Shown piece after piece: positions 22,881 through 33,300 of a stretch of 45,643 bases of DNA. The DNA is from an uncultured Bacteroidia bacterium (GTDB lineage: Bacteria > Bacteroidota > Bacteroidia > Bacteroidales > UBA932), in assembly GCA_902797435.1 (NCBI GenBank), contig CADBSV010000077.1:1-45643 (forward strand), read 5' to 3'. The position numbers and the translations under genes are program-made. How positions within the stretch are numbered: position 1 is the first letter of the stretch; every line of letters begins with the position of its first letter. A model generated the notes under the pieces. It searched no databases. It had not been told where the DNA came from and saw only the letters and a list, made by a program, of their open reading frames with translations.

Positions 22881-25643
22881 TCAGTCACCTGTGGGAAGTC
22901 CCTGGAGGGTAGGATATCCGTCGGCACCTGCAATCCACAGCGCTGCCTTAAGTTCTTCTGCAGCCGATGCGTTATAGGCATCCCTGCCGGCATTGAGGTT
23001 GGCAAGCAGCGTACCGTCCGTCATCTGGGCGGCAGTAAGGGCTCCGCAATGATTGGCATCGACGAGATAGGTGGAATTGTCTGCTGCGGTGCCGCTGCCG
23101 GAAAGATCGTTAACCCAATAAAGATATGACAACCTATTAGAAGCCCCTGAGGTGTTACTTCCGAACAACCCGCCAAGGAGAGTATATGAACTGGGATCTG
23201 CTATTTGAATTCCATTCACAGCCACATTATCTGCAACCAATGTTGAATAACAGGTATTGACAGTGAACAGTTTTCCCTGATTTTTGATTCCAACAAGTCC
23301 TCCTGAAGAAAATGCTGTTCCGGAGATGCTGCAATTCATTTCTGCCGGCCTGGTATAGCAGTTCCGTATTATCGGTCTATTTTTTGTTCTCAAGAATCCT
23401 GCAATTCCACCTGAATATCCATAGTCCGTGCTGGTGCTAGTCAGTGTACCTTTCTCGAATGCACAATTCAGGATAGTAATGCAACTGGTTGTCGATTCGA
23501 ATGTATTGTTGTTGAGTCCTATTATTCCTCCAACATCATAAAGACCTTGTACAGAAGAGCTTACATAACAATTATTAACAATCAGTGTCCCTGCGCTTTT
23601 ACCTCCTACTATTCCGCCAACGCCAGTTGAGGAACCGGTAATGCTGCCAGATACATAACAATCTGAAATTTTTATGGACGCAGCGACTTCCTTCGCAAGA
23701 ATATCATCATAATAGACACAGTTGCCAGCAATACCGCCTACGAACTGCTTTCCGTAGAGATTCCCTTTGAATGAGCAATCAGATATTACAGTATTTCCCG
23801 TATAGGATTCTGTATAATGTATATACCCGATAATTCCACCAACATTATTTTCGCTAGCGGTGATTGTTGTTCCACTCAGGGCCTCACAGCCGGTTATGGA
23901 AAAATCTCCACGATACAGATACCCGAGGATTCCTGCCACACTCGTTGTCCCGCTGAATGCTCCCTGAACGGTGCAGTTGGAAATTGTTACAGGATTGTTG
24001 GCCTCATTGAAGGCATAAGCCACGATACCTCCTACGCGGTCCGCAGCGGAAGAAAGCGTTGCGTTTACATTGCAATCGGAAATAGATTTATGATTTGTCG
24101 CATCGGATTTCCAATAACCGGCGATACCGCCGACATAATGGGTTGCAGACGTTACCGATGAACCGGAAAGCACATCACAGTTTGCGACAGAGCCGCGCGA
24201 AAGGTGTCCTACGATTCCGCCGGCCCTTTCAGCTTCGTTTGTCAGCGTAACGGCGCCACTATAAGAACAATTCGTGATGGCCGCCCTGGTGGAGCAGACG
24301 CCGGAAATGCCGCCGAAGCCCCATCCTGAGTCCGTACCGGAGACATTTCCTGTTACAGTGCAATGGTCTATCGAGCCGTCGCTCTGAACGGTACCCGCAA
24401 TCGAACCAAGCTTTCCGACGGAAGAAGAGACGTCGCTGCCTTGCAGCACGACATTCTTTACGGTTCCTTCGCTGATAATGCCGAACAGGCCTGCATATTC
24501 GGTAGTTGAATCAATCGTCAGGTTTTCGATAGTCTTGCTGTCTCCGTCATAGATTCCGCCAAACGGGTTGGCTCCGCCCTCGGCAGCTGCGTTGAAAAGA
24601 GGAGTGAAATTAACCACGGATGCGAGATCTATATCTGCGGTCTGCTTGTAATTCCGCTCCTTGAAAGCATTGTAGAACAGGGCGTCGTTGCTGTATTCCT
24701 GAAGTTTGAGCAGATCCTCCTTTGAAGAAATGAGGAAAGGAGACCCGGAAGTACCCATGCCGCCGCCGAGAACCTTCACGGAAAGGGCGTGGAGGGGATA
24801 GATGTCCGTGCGGCCGATGGTGATGGTCTGGCTGGCAGTTTTATCTACAAGGACACCTCCGTCGGCTGTCACGGCCTTGATATTGAGTCCCGAAATCTCT
24901 CCTGCGGGGAGAGGAATGTAAATGCACCCTTCAGAAGTCCTTTCCGCCTCGATGGGAAGGCTGAAAGAGATGGTGCTCTCCTCCGGCACGGATGCATTTG
25001 TGAGCTGAAGCTCCGTGTCCGTGGAAGAAATGGTATAGGTTCCAGCGATTTTCTTTCCGGGAACAGTGACCGTAATCTTGTCGATAGCGGCGTTCACATT
25101 GGAAAGAGGAATTCTAACGCCGCCTCCGAGGTGCTTGAAAGAGTAGCGCGTGACGGTTGAACCGTCGCCTGCGGGAACCTGGGCCGCATTGGATGCAAGC
25201 ATGATGGACCTGGCGTTGGTTGAAGAATACTCATCCCAGAGGGCGGGGAGCACCAGGTTGATGGAAGAGCCGTCGGTAGTGCCGGCAATTTCGAAGGGAT
25301 ACACCGCAATGTTTCCGAGGGACTGACCGGCCTCGAGAGTTCCCTTGAAAACGGGGAATTCATCGGAAAGGGTGCTGGGATCGACTGTGAATTTGGTAAA
25401 TCCGCTTCCGGTGAAAACGCCTATCGCGTCACCTTCTTCCCATGCCATGACACCGGTGGTGTTATTGACGGAGGCCTTGGTAGGCAGTCCGGCCTGGATG
25501 CGGACTTCGCCGCCTGTGGCGGGGGTCACTTCAGTGTTTTCTGAACCGGGGGCGGTATCTTCTGTAACATTTTTCAACTCCTTTGTGCAGGAGAATGTTG
25601 CAAGAGCCACTGCAACAATATAAATAACCTTTTTCATTTCCAT
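22881..25643 (-). CDS. Fimbrillin-like lipoprotein with GLUG repeats
   Basis: Predicted 920-residue surface lipoprotein (C19, ATFSC). Residues about 40-300 look like the fimbrillin family: AWEEGDAIGVFT, FKGTLEAGQS, AVYPFEIAGTT, YSFKHLGGGVRIPL and GCIYIPLPAG. Residues 305-900 carry many GLUG-type repeats (GLFGIIS, VGGIVAY, VGGIAGYW, TDGTLLANLN) and end WIAGADGYPTLQGLP. GLUG repeats form a right-handed beta-helix and are common in adhesins and surface polymers; no catalytic motif is seen. The frame is open to 25676 but that would overlap the small gene, so I start at ATG 25643 (25637 is also possible). Its ending is almost the same as the GLUG segment of the SGNH protein at 15090, suggesting exchange between them. 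Confidence 0.85.
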   Translation of the reverse strand: MEMKKVIYIVAVALATFSCTKELKNVTEDTAPGSENTEVTPATGGEVRIQAGLPTKASVNNTTGVMAWEEGDAIGVFTGSGFTKFTVDPSTLSDEFPVFKGTLEAGQSLGNIAVYPFEIAGTTDGSSINLVLPALWDEYSSTNARSIMLASNAAQVPAGDGSTVTRYSFKHLGGGVRIPLSNVNAAIDKITVTVPGKKIAGTYTISSTDTELQLTNASVPEESTISFSLPIEAERTSEGCIYIPLPAGEISGLNIKAVTADGGVLVDKTASQTITIGRTDIYPLHALSVKVLGGGMGTSGSPFLISSKEDLLKLQEYSNDALFYNAFKERNYKQTADIDLASVVNFTPLFNAAAEGGANPFGGIYDGDSKTIENLTIDSTTEYAGLFGIISEGTVKNVVLQGSDVSSSVGKLGSIAGTVQSDGSIDHCTVTGNVSGTDSGWGFGGISGVCSTRAAITNCSYSGAVTLTNEAERAGGIVGHLSRGSVANCDVLSGSSVTSATHYVGGIAGYWKSDATNHKSISDCNVNATLSSAADRVGGIVAYAFNEANNPVTISNCTVQGAFSGTTSVAGILGYLYRGDFSITGCEALSGTTITASENNVGGIIGYIHYTESYTGNTVISDCSFKGNLYGKQFVGGIAGNCVYYDDILAKEVAASIKISDCYVSGSITGSSTGVGGIVGGKSAGTLIVNNCYVSSSVQGLYDVGGIIGLNNNTFESTTSCITILNCAFEKGTLTSTSTDYGYSGGIAGFLRTKNRPIIRNCYTRPAEMNCSISGTAFSSGGLVGIKNQGKLFTVNTCYSTLVADNVAVNGIQIADPSSYTLLGGLFGSNTSGASNRLSYLYWVNDLSGSGTAADNSTYLVDANHCGALTAAQMTDGTLLANLNAGRDAYNASAAEELKAALWIAGADGYPTLQGLPTGD

Positions 25644-25656
25644 TGCTTTTTTAGTG

Positions 25657-25797
25657 TTACTGCCAGAAATCTTCATCGTTCTCGTAGTCTTTTTTGAGAG
25701 TCATGTCTTCCAGCCCCGATGAATTTTGCAGAAGCGACTCGCTACAAATAATCCTGAACTGGACTATCTGAGGTGGTGTGTACTGTTTTTTGTCCAT
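25657..25797 (-). CDS. 46-residue conserved-type small peptide
   Basis: The ATG at 25797 opens a 46-codon frame ending TAA at 25657: it begins MDKKQYTPPQIVQFRI and ends with SSGLEDMTLKKDYEND plus EDFWQ. It fits a class of short Bacteroidales proteins starting M-K/D-K-K-x-Y-x-x-P next to surface-protein genes; their role is unknown to me. There is no signal peptide. It fills the space between the Ig-domain lipoprotein (24-base gap) and the GLUG gene (13-base gap) exactly as a gene of this operon should. The start is preceded by an A/T-rich stretch rather than a clear Shine-Dalgarno site, as is usual in the group. It is below common gene-finder length cut-offs. Confidence 0.68.
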   Translation of the reverse strand: MDKKQYTPPQIVQFRIICSESLLQNSSGLEDMTLKKDYENDEDFWQ

Positions 25798-25821
25798 AGT
25801 ATATGTGATTTTAGATTATTC

Positions 25822-27240
25822 TTATATACCGCTCAGTTCAGACACGGCGTATCGTAGTATATTGGCTTTTCTGAGTGACGAGGCGTCGTCCCGGCTGGCG
25901 AATCCGAGGAAGATTTCTCCGTCCTTGACCTTGAAGCTTTCCGGTTCCACATAACCGGACTGGGTGATTCCAAGGCTCTTCTGGACTTCCGTATCGGAGA
26001 GGGCCGTAATCCGGGTCCTGGGAACGACGACATCGCCTATATAGTTGAACATGGTCATATACCCCACTCCCTGGAATGTATCGGGGAAGTTTTCATCTTC
26101 CACGGCGTTCCCTTCATAGAAGTAGATATAGTTTCCGTAAATCTCATGCCCCTGGTGGGAATAGGAATACACGTCAGTAGCGGTGTTCTTCCCCACCGGA
26201 ACGGTAATCTGCCCGAGAGCATGGCATTTTCCGAGGTCCCTTCCCATAATCTTCCTCGTCACTTCCGTAACGGGCATTCCCTCATATTCCGGAGTGCCTG
26301 CCTTGACAGTGATCTGCATTTCTTCAAGGGGAAGGTTGAGGGCCTCGTCAAGGTCGAATACCCAGAGGTAACGGGTTCCGGACTTCCGGCTTCCCACCAG
26401 CATCCGGCGGTGAACGAAATCGATGGAGACCTGCTGGTCGTACTGGGAATTGTGGTAGTAGCCGTTTTCGTCGTACGAGCCTCCCCTGTTGAGGAAAAAT
26501 GTCTCGCCTGCATACCCCTGGTCGTAACGCGCGCCGGGTTTGAATTCGATTCTTGAGAACGAAAGGTTCTCATTGTACTCCCCGGTGGTTTCATCAACCG
26601 TTCCGTTGGTATTCACCCAGATGTAGGTTTTCCCGTCTTCTGCTTCCTCTGCCACGATCTGCGTCCCGTGACCGGCCCTGGAAAGCACCATGACGTCGTC
26701 AGTGGCATCCGCTCCCGGTCCTCCGGCCCGGCAGATGTTCACGGTGGAGGGATTGCTTCCGATCTGGGAATAGAAGACTGTGCCGGAAGGAGTGATGTCG
26801 AATCCCTGCATTATGCGCCTGCTCGCGTAAAGCCCCACGCCTTTGGACCATACAAGGGATTCGGTGAGGGGCGCGGAGAAAGCGGCGGCGATGTCGTATG
26901 CGGGCATGCCTCCGATAGTGACGGTGCACGAAGCCCTGTAGCTGCCGGAAACTGCCAGGATGCGTGTGATTCCCAGTCCGAGGCCGGTAACGAGGCCGTC
27001 CTGGGTGACAGACGCCACGGAAGGATTGCTGCTGGACCATTTGATGCTGACATCGGCGTTTTCCGGGCGTGTCAGCGCCTTGAGGCTTACGGTTTCGCCC
27101 ACCTCCAGCCTCAGGGAACGGATGGACGCTCCCGAAGAATCAGTCATGAGCAGAGCCGACAGGACCGATGGCGTGTCGAACCTGCTGGCGCATCCCGTCA
27201 AGGCTGCAAGAGCCGCGATTGCTATAATCCACTTTTTCAT
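25822..27240 (-). CDS. Ig-like (BIG2) lipoprotein with beta-propeller-like domain
   Basis: Predicted 472-residue surface lipoprotein (C18, LTGC). Residues about 28-105 form a BIG2-type Ig-like domain: LEVGETVSLKALTRPENA, IKWSSSNPSVASVTQDG, VTGLGLGITRI. The remaining 360 residues are beta-rich with repeated aromatic segments (QGFDITPSGTVFYSQ, VSIDFVHRRMLVG, YSYSHQGHEIYGNYIYFYE) that resemble a beta-propeller of the helveticin-J kind. I hold that likeness only tentatively. A binding role at the cell surface is likelier than catalysis. The frame is open upstream of 27240 but there it overlaps the BACON gene; ATG 27240 gives a clean signal peptide and a two-base gap. Confidence 0.75.
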   Translation of the reverse strand: MKKWIIAIAALAALTGCASRFDTPSVLSALLMTDSSGASIRSLRLEVGETVSLKALTRPENADVSIKWSSSNPSVASVTQDGLVTGLGLGITRILAVSGSYRASCTVTIGGMPAYDIAAAFSAPLTESLVWSKGVGLYASRRIMQGFDITPSGTVFYSQIGSNPSTVNICRAGGPGADATDDVMVLSRAGHGTQIVAEEAEDGKTYIWVNTNGTVDETTGEYNENLSFSRIEFKPGARYDQGYAGETFFLNRGGSYDENGYYHNSQYDQQVSIDFVHRRMLVGSRKSGTRYLWVFDLDEALNLPLEEMQITVKAGTPEYEGMPVTEVTRKIMGRDLGKCHALGQITVPVGKNTATDVYSYSHQGHEIYGNYIYFYEGNAVEDENFPDTFQGVGYMTMFNYIGDVVVPRTRITALSDTEVQKSLGITQSGYVEPESFKVKDGEIFLGFASRDDASSLRKANILRYAVSELSGI

Positions 27241-27242
27241 TT

Positions 27243-28514
27243 TCAGACCTCCGCTGTTATCTTGAATGAACCTTTCAGGCGGGTGGAACCGCCACCGCCG
27301 GTGGTAATGGTTTTGTCCCGCGTGACCCTGACGTCGGCACATACTCTCAGGCGCACCTGGAGATAGCCGGAAAGCAGCGTCTCCGCTACGTTGAACGTGC
27401 AGCTGAAAGCACCGTCGGATGCAAGGAATGAATCGTAAACGGCTGCATGATAAGAGATTTCCTCATCCATAAGGGTTATCTTCGCAGCATCGGGCACCTC
27501 CGTCCAGACGGTTCCGTCCAGGGAATACTCCATAATGAGGAAGCCTGCCGAAGAACCGGAGCCTCCTATACTGCCGGAGACCGTAACGGCTGTATTTTCC
27601 TTGAGATTCCGCACAGGAACCCTCATCACGATGGCGTCGTTTACGTACAGGCCCTTGAAATATGCGTGACCATTATTGTAGGCGAAGCCGTTCACTGCTG
27701 AAGCGCTCTTGTCGTCGGGTTCCACGATGAAGATATCGCCGCTGCCCTTGTCAGCGTGCAGGACGTGCGTCGTGGCCCAGTCGGGCTGACGTGACTTAAG
27801 GGCATCCCTGTCATCATTCCCGCCCTGTGTTTCACAGAAATTCCATTGGACGGGAAGTCCCTCCAGAGGCAGCTCATCGATGGAATAAACCTTTGAGCGC
27901 AGGGTCCCGACCACCGAGCCGTTTACGGTAACGGAAATATCCGTATAACCGGCCTTTTCGGGCGTGCCTTCGACCGGCAGCACAAGAGTTCCTTCGCTGT
28001 CCAGAAGATTGAAAGCCTTTTCGTTTATCTGAATCCCGTCGCTGTCGCCTTCAAGCGTGGCGCCAAGGGTTATGGTCTCATCGCCGAAAGCCCTTGAAAA
28101 AGCTATTTTGAGGGATGCATCGCAGGGATTTCCCACGACGAGATTGCCTTCCAGTTCCGGGGTGCCCCATTTAAGGGAGCCTTCGGCCTGGGTAACCGTC
28201 AACGGGTATTTCTCTCCTTTGTATGTAAACCAGATGGTTTCGCTCCGTTCGGCGGCACGGTTGTCGCTTACTTTTACTTCGATGAAGATGAACTCTCCGC
28301 TGCCTGTCCCTCCGTCGGGAGTGAGGGTTATCCAGTTGCATCCTTCCGGAATTTCGCTGCCCCACGCTCCCTTGCACCTCAGAGAAATGTTCCTGGACTG
28401 GGCGAGGGCCGTATGGAAGGATATCCTGTCGGTCTCCCGCACAAAAAGGGTTTCATCCTTCTTGCAGGCGAAGAGGATTGTCAGGGCAAAGAGAATATAC
28501 AGCAGTCGTTTCAT
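27243..28514 (-). CDS. BACON lipoprotein in SusE/F position with shared module
   Basis: Predicted 423-residue surface lipoprotein (C17, ILFAC). An N-terminal BACON domain (about 30-120; GAWGSEIPEGCNWITLTP, FIEVKVSDNRAAERSE, YPLTVTQAEGS) is followed by a second beta domain (about 122-215). Residues about 218-423 are the module also found in three hydrolases of this operon (NGHAYFKGLY, SGSIGGSGSSAGF, GGGGSTRLKG). No catalytic residues are seen. Its place directly after susD is that of SusE/F-type surface binding proteins, so it probably binds the substrate. The start is ATG 28514, ten bases after the susD stop; the longer frame to 28562 would overlap susD. Confidence 0.82.
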   Translation of the reverse strand: MKRLLYILFALTILFACKKDETLFVRETDRISFHTALAQSRNISLRCKGAWGSEIPEGCNWITLTPDGGTGSGEFIFIEVKVSDNRAAERSETIWFTYKGEKYPLTVTQAEGSLKWGTPELEGNLVVGNPCDASLKIAFSRAFGDETITLGATLEGDSDGIQINEKAFNLLDSEGTLVLPVEGTPEKAGYTDISVTVNGSVVGTLRSKVYSIDELPLEGLPVQWNFCETQGGNDDRDALKSRQPDWATTHVLHADKGSGDIFIVEPDDKSASAVNGFAYNNGHAYFKGLYVNDAIVMRVPVRNLKENTAVTVSGSIGGSGSSAGFLIMEYSLDGTVWTEVPDAAKITLMDEEISYHAAVYDSFLASDGAFSCTFNVAETLLSGYLQVRLRVCADVRVTRDKTITTGGGGSTRLKGSFKITAEV

Positions 28515-28524
28515 ATGAAGCTCG

Positions 28525-30327
28525 CTATTTTTCCCATCCTGGATTCTGTCCCAGATTTTCATTTACATTCAGTGCGTTTGTAGGGATGGGGTGGACATAT
28601 TTCCGGTCATCCCAGCGGCGGTTAAGCTGGATATAGCATTTCAGATTGCCGGAAGTTCCCCCGGTAAGGGAGAAATCCGACCCGAGTACCCGGTAGGTGA
28701 CTCCGGCCTGGCGGGACGAAGGAGTATTTGCGACAAAGCAGGTCTCCCCGACTCCGTCGCCGTCCATGTCGTACACCTTGCCGAGCTCGCCTACATAAAC
28801 GCCCAGCCACTCCCTTTGGAGCAAGTCGCCCATGGCCCAGCGCATATCATCGTCCCACCGCAGGTTCTCCATAAACAGTTCTATGCCGCGTTCCCGCCTT
28901 ATTTCAAGCAGATCGGCATCGGTTACCCGTCCAAGGAAATAGTCTTTCATATAGGGATCGGCAACCGAAGGCCTTACGGACTTGACGCCGGAGCGCTCCC
29001 GCAGGGGCTTTATGGTCTTGTTCCAGACCGCAGCATCGAATTGTCCGAGTTCCGCTTTCGCCTCGGCATAGTTAAGCAGGATTTCCGCATAACGGATAAT
29101 GGGGATGCAGGTGGCGCAGGGAGACGTGTTGGAGTCCATCGAGGTATCGTCAATCAGCCATTTGATGGGCTGATATCCTGTTACAGAGTAGTTGTAATCT
29201 GGGGCGGTGCGCACCGGGAAACCGCCGCTGAGCCTTGTATATCCCGGATAACGGATGCTCTGGCGGAGCCTCAGGTCGCGGCCCTCGAATTCGGAGGTGA
29301 AAGGTATGGTTTCGTATCCCGGTTTGTTCGTGAAGGGGGTGCCGTCGGTATTGAGATAGGTATTGATGAACTGCTTTACGGGTGAATAACTGCCATACTG
29401 CATGTTCGTGAAATAGCAGTTCAGGTTGTGCACCGCACTGAGGGATTCGTCATATACCCTTGCCCAGATTACTTCTTTGGTGATGACCGACGTGCTCGTG
29501 AAAAGCTCACGGTACTGGACCGAAGTGTTTCCGGGAGCATACAGGGAATAGACCCCCGCGTTCATCAAGGCCTCGCAGGCCGAAACGCATTCGCCGAGAT
29601 AAAGGGCAGACTCGTCTTCACGCCAGTAATCCCCTGTGGAAGGGTCGGCTTCGTGATACTTGCGGTATGTCCCCTCGAAAAGGCAGATGCGGGATTTGAC
29701 AGCGAGGGCGATATAACGGTTGATTCTCGAGGAATTGATAAGGAGCTCCGGAGAATCCGAGCAGTTCTCACAGGCGAAATTGATGTCTTCCAGAACCTTT
29801 TGCATCACATACTCCCGGTTGTCACGTCCTTTGTACAGACGCTCCCTGTCATCCGACGAGATTTCCGTGTCGTAAAACGGGACCGCTCCGAAAGTCTTCA
29901 CCATGTCGAAATAGAAAATGGCCCTCCAGAATCGGGCGACGCCCTCGTAATGGAGGAGAATGTCCTCGGAGACGTCTGCCCTCCGGAAATTGTCCAGGAA
30001 ATAGTTGATGTTGCGGAGCCGTCCCCATACACCCGTGGACCATCCGCCCTGATCGTCGGCGTCGTAGTTGTCCGTAAGGTACTGGTATTCCCCGCGATAG
30101 GCAAGATAATCAGCGCGGGCGTCGCCGGTTGCTATGTCAAGCGCGGAGGGAAGCATATTCTCGATGAAACCGTTGGTATATACCCTCAGGTCGTTCTCTG
30201 TCCTGAAATATGTGGGGCCGTCCACTTTGTTCGGGTCTCCCTGGGTGAGAAAGTCACTGCAGGAGCCCAGGCACAGCAGAAGCGCAGCCGCCGATATGTA
30301 TTTTGTCACCTTCATAACTGTCTTCAT
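28525..30327 (-). CDS. SusD-family substrate-binding lipoprotein
   Basis: Predicted 600-residue outer-membrane lipoprotein (C23, CLGSCSDFL). The SusD/RagB fold is seen in the N-terminal helices (FLTQGDPNKVDGPTYF, WGRLRNINYFLDNF, EGVARFWRAIFYFDMVKTFG), the TPR-like pairs (NRYIALAVKSRICLFEGTYRK, IPIIRYAEILLNYAEAKAEL) and the C-terminal RRERGIELFMENLRWDDDMRW and YVHPIPTNALNVNENLGQN segments. It forms the lid over the SusC barrel and presents ligand for import. It starts one base after the susC stop codon, which is the conserved gene order. Ligand cannot be predicted from the fold. Confidence 0.95.
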   Translation of the reverse strand: MKTVMKVTKYISAAALLLCLGSCSDFLTQGDPNKVDGPTYFRTENDLRVYTNGFIENMLPSALDIATGDARADYLAYRGEYQYLTDNYDADDQGGWSTGVWGRLRNINYFLDNFRRADVSEDILLHYEGVARFWRAIFYFDMVKTFGAVPFYDTEISSDDRERLYKGRDNREYVMQKVLEDINFACENCSDSPELLINSSRINRYIALAVKSRICLFEGTYRKYHEADPSTGDYWREDESALYLGECVSACEALMNAGVYSLYAPGNTSVQYRELFTSTSVITKEVIWARVYDESLSAVHNLNCYFTNMQYGSYSPVKQFINTYLNTDGTPFTNKPGYETIPFTSEFEGRDLRLRQSIRYPGYTRLSGGFPVRTAPDYNYSVTGYQPIKWLIDDTSMDSNTSPCATCIPIIRYAEILLNYAEAKAELGQFDAAVWNKTIKPLRERSGVKSVRPSVADPYMKDYFLGRVTDADLLEIRRERGIELFMENLRWDDDMRWAMGDLLQREWLGVYVGELGKVYDMDGDGVGETCFVANTPSSRQAGVTYRVLGSDFSLTGGTSGNLKCYIQLNRRWDDRKYVHPIPTNALNVNENLGQNPGWEK

Positions 30328-30328
30328 A

Positions 30329-33300
30329 TCAGAATGATGCCGTTACACCGAGAGTCAATTTGCGCAGCATGGGATAACTGTATCCGTCTCCTTCCGAAGT
30401 GCGGAAGTCCGAATCGCCGGAGCTGATTACCTCCGGGTCGTAATTCTGGGTTATCCTGAACATGGGAGACCATGTGAAGAGGTTCTCTCCGGAAATGAAA
30501 ACTTTCAGGGAAGAGACGCCCAGTTTCTCCAGGGCCTTCCGGGGGAAGCTGTAGTCCAAAGTCACATTCTTCAGGCGGATGTACGCGGCATTCTGCATAA
30601 AGCGGTCATTGGCGTAGGAAAGCGGCCTGTTCACGGAGGATTGATGTGTCTGGTAAGCCGCATACTTGGGCCAGTAGGCGGTGTCGTAGTTGTCAAGTTC
30701 CGGACGATAGACATTGTCGCCGGTATGCGCCTTGAGCATGTAGCCGAACGGGCGGTTGTATTGTCCCCAGAAGTAACCGGAGTCGTAGCGGGGGTACCAG
30801 TTCTTCTTGCCTATGCCCTGAAGGAACACGCTGAGGGAGAAACCCTTCCAGTCCGCTCCGAGGCTGATGCCGTAGCTGTACCTTGGCGAAGTGTTTCCGA
30901 TGATTTCCATATCGCCGTGATTGTCAAGCGTATATGTCCCCCTGTCGATGACTCCGTCGCCGTTGAGGTCGGCAAACTTCACCTCGCCCGGACGCGTAAC
31001 CTTGTCCGAAGACTGCAGGAAGGACTGCCTTGCGTGCGAGTCTATGTCGGCCTGGTCCCTGAAAAGGCCTTCCACGCGGTAGCCCCAGATTTCTCCAATC
31101 TCCTTGCCGACGTAATAGTCGGAAAGCGACCCGGTGGGATTGATGTACTTGGTAACGAAAGTCCTTGAATCCCAGAGCATGAATTTGAAGCTGTAACCGA
31201 AGTCGCTTCCTCCGGCACTGAAGCGGTCCCTCCATCCCAGGCTGAATTCCCAGCCGCTTGTGCGCATTGATGCGTTGTTTCCTTTCGGAGACGCCGTTCC
31301 GAACACCGCCGGCAGCGCCACGCCCGTGGTGTACATGTCGTCGGTGATTCTCCTGAAGATGTCAGAGCTGAAGGAAAGACGGTCCCCAAGGATGTCCAAA
31401 TCCAGTCCTGCATCGTATGTCGCCGCCCTTTCCCAGGTGAGGGAAAGCGGTACCGCCCCCGGAGCCTGGGTGTAGGTGTCGAGGGAACTTCCGATGACGG
31501 TGGAACTGGTGGACAGGGACATATAGTCTATATACTGGTAGGGCGAGATGTTTCCGTTCCCCATGGCTCCGGCGGAAATCCTGAGCTTGAGGTTGTCCAT
31601 CCAGTCTTTCGCCCAATGCATGAAATTCTCTTCGTTGATTCGCCACCCGAAGGATGCGGAAGGGAAAAAGCCCCATTTCGAATTCTCGGGAAACTTGGAC
31701 GAGCCGTCATAACGGGCGCTCACCTCGGCGAGGTAACGGCCCTTGTAGCTGTAGTTGATTCTGCCGAAGATGCCTACATAACTCCACTTGTAGCCACCCT
31801 CCGAGGGATCGTCGGTAAGACCGTCCATCAGGGAGAAACTGGGTTTGTCGGCAATAGTGATGCCTTCACGTTTGATGGTTAGGGTGTGATAGTCCTTGGT
31901 CTCGAGGTTCCATCCGGCAAGGATTCGGAGAGTGTTGTCCTTTCCGATCCCGGGGGTGAACTCGGCGTAGATGTTGGAAGCTATGTAGTCCGTATCGTAA
32001 CGCACGTTCTGGTGGGTCGAACCCTGGCTTTCATTCACCGTTACGGTGCTTTGGGCTCCCGTGTGTCCGGTGTATTTGTTCGTTACCCTGTCACGCTCCC
32101 TGCGCGTGTATATATAGGAGAAGTCTCCCTGGAGCTTGAGGATATCCTTGACGATGTCTATATCGACCGATAATTTATCCTTGAGGGTAAGGGTTTTTTC
32201 GTCCTGGTAGGAAGTTCCTTCCGCGAATCCGGCATAGCCGTTGAGGACGGCCGCGTGAGTCCAGGTTCCGTCAGGGTTCCTGGGCAGGGTTACCGGTTGG
32301 CCGCTGTGTTCTATCATCCTCTGGACCAGCTGATTGGAGTAGTAGAGCATGGGCTGGTGGTAGTCCACCTTCGTGAAATCCAGGTTCTGGGTTATCCTCA
32401 GCCACGGACGTATCTGCAGCGAGCCCTTGTCCCTTATATTGTACTGATTGTATCTTTCGTCCCCGACGCGGTATATTCCGTCCTGCCCATAGTATCTTCC
32501 TGACACGTAGTAGGTTAAGGTCTTGTTTCCGCCGGAAACGGAAAGGTTGTGCTCCTGGGACATGTTGGCGTCCTTGTAGAACAGGGAATGCCAGTCTGTG
32601 TTCCCGAAGTATTCATACATTCCGTCGTCGTTGAGACGGACCCTTTCCAAAGAAAAGTCTGTGGAACGGCGTTCCAGCTCGGCAAGGTAGTCGTCGCTGA
32701 ACGGAACGATGTTGTTGATGGTGTTGTTGTAAGGGCGCGAACCGTTGTAATATCCGTCCCAGGCGTTCATATAGCCGTTAACCCAGGTGTATCCGTCCGT
32801 AACCAGCTGCGGGATCACCGTCCTCTGGTTGACGGATACATTTCCGTTGTAGGTTACATTCACCTTGCCTTCGGAGGCATTCTTTGTGGTTACCAGGATT
32901 ACGCCGAAAGCTCCCCTTGCGCCGTAAATGGCGGTTGAGGAGGCGTCCTTCAGCACGGAGACGCTTTCAATATCCTGCGGATTCACTGTTTCCAGGTCTC
33001 CCTCCACTCCGTCTATGAGCACCAGTGCGCTGCCTCCCGAGCCTATGGAACCGGTGCCGCGGACATTGATGGAAGCGCTCCTGGACGGTTTTCCGTCCCG
33101 CATCGTGATGTTGAGATTGGGAATGGATCCCTGCAGGGAGCGGGATATGCTGGGATTCGAACGGCTTTCGAACTGTTTGGAAGAGACGGCATCCACGCTT
33201 CCCACAAGGTCGCGTTTCTTTACGGTTCCGTATCCCACTACTACGATTTCATCCAGAAGGTTGGTGTCTGAATCGAGTACAATGGAAAGCGGCTCCGTCA

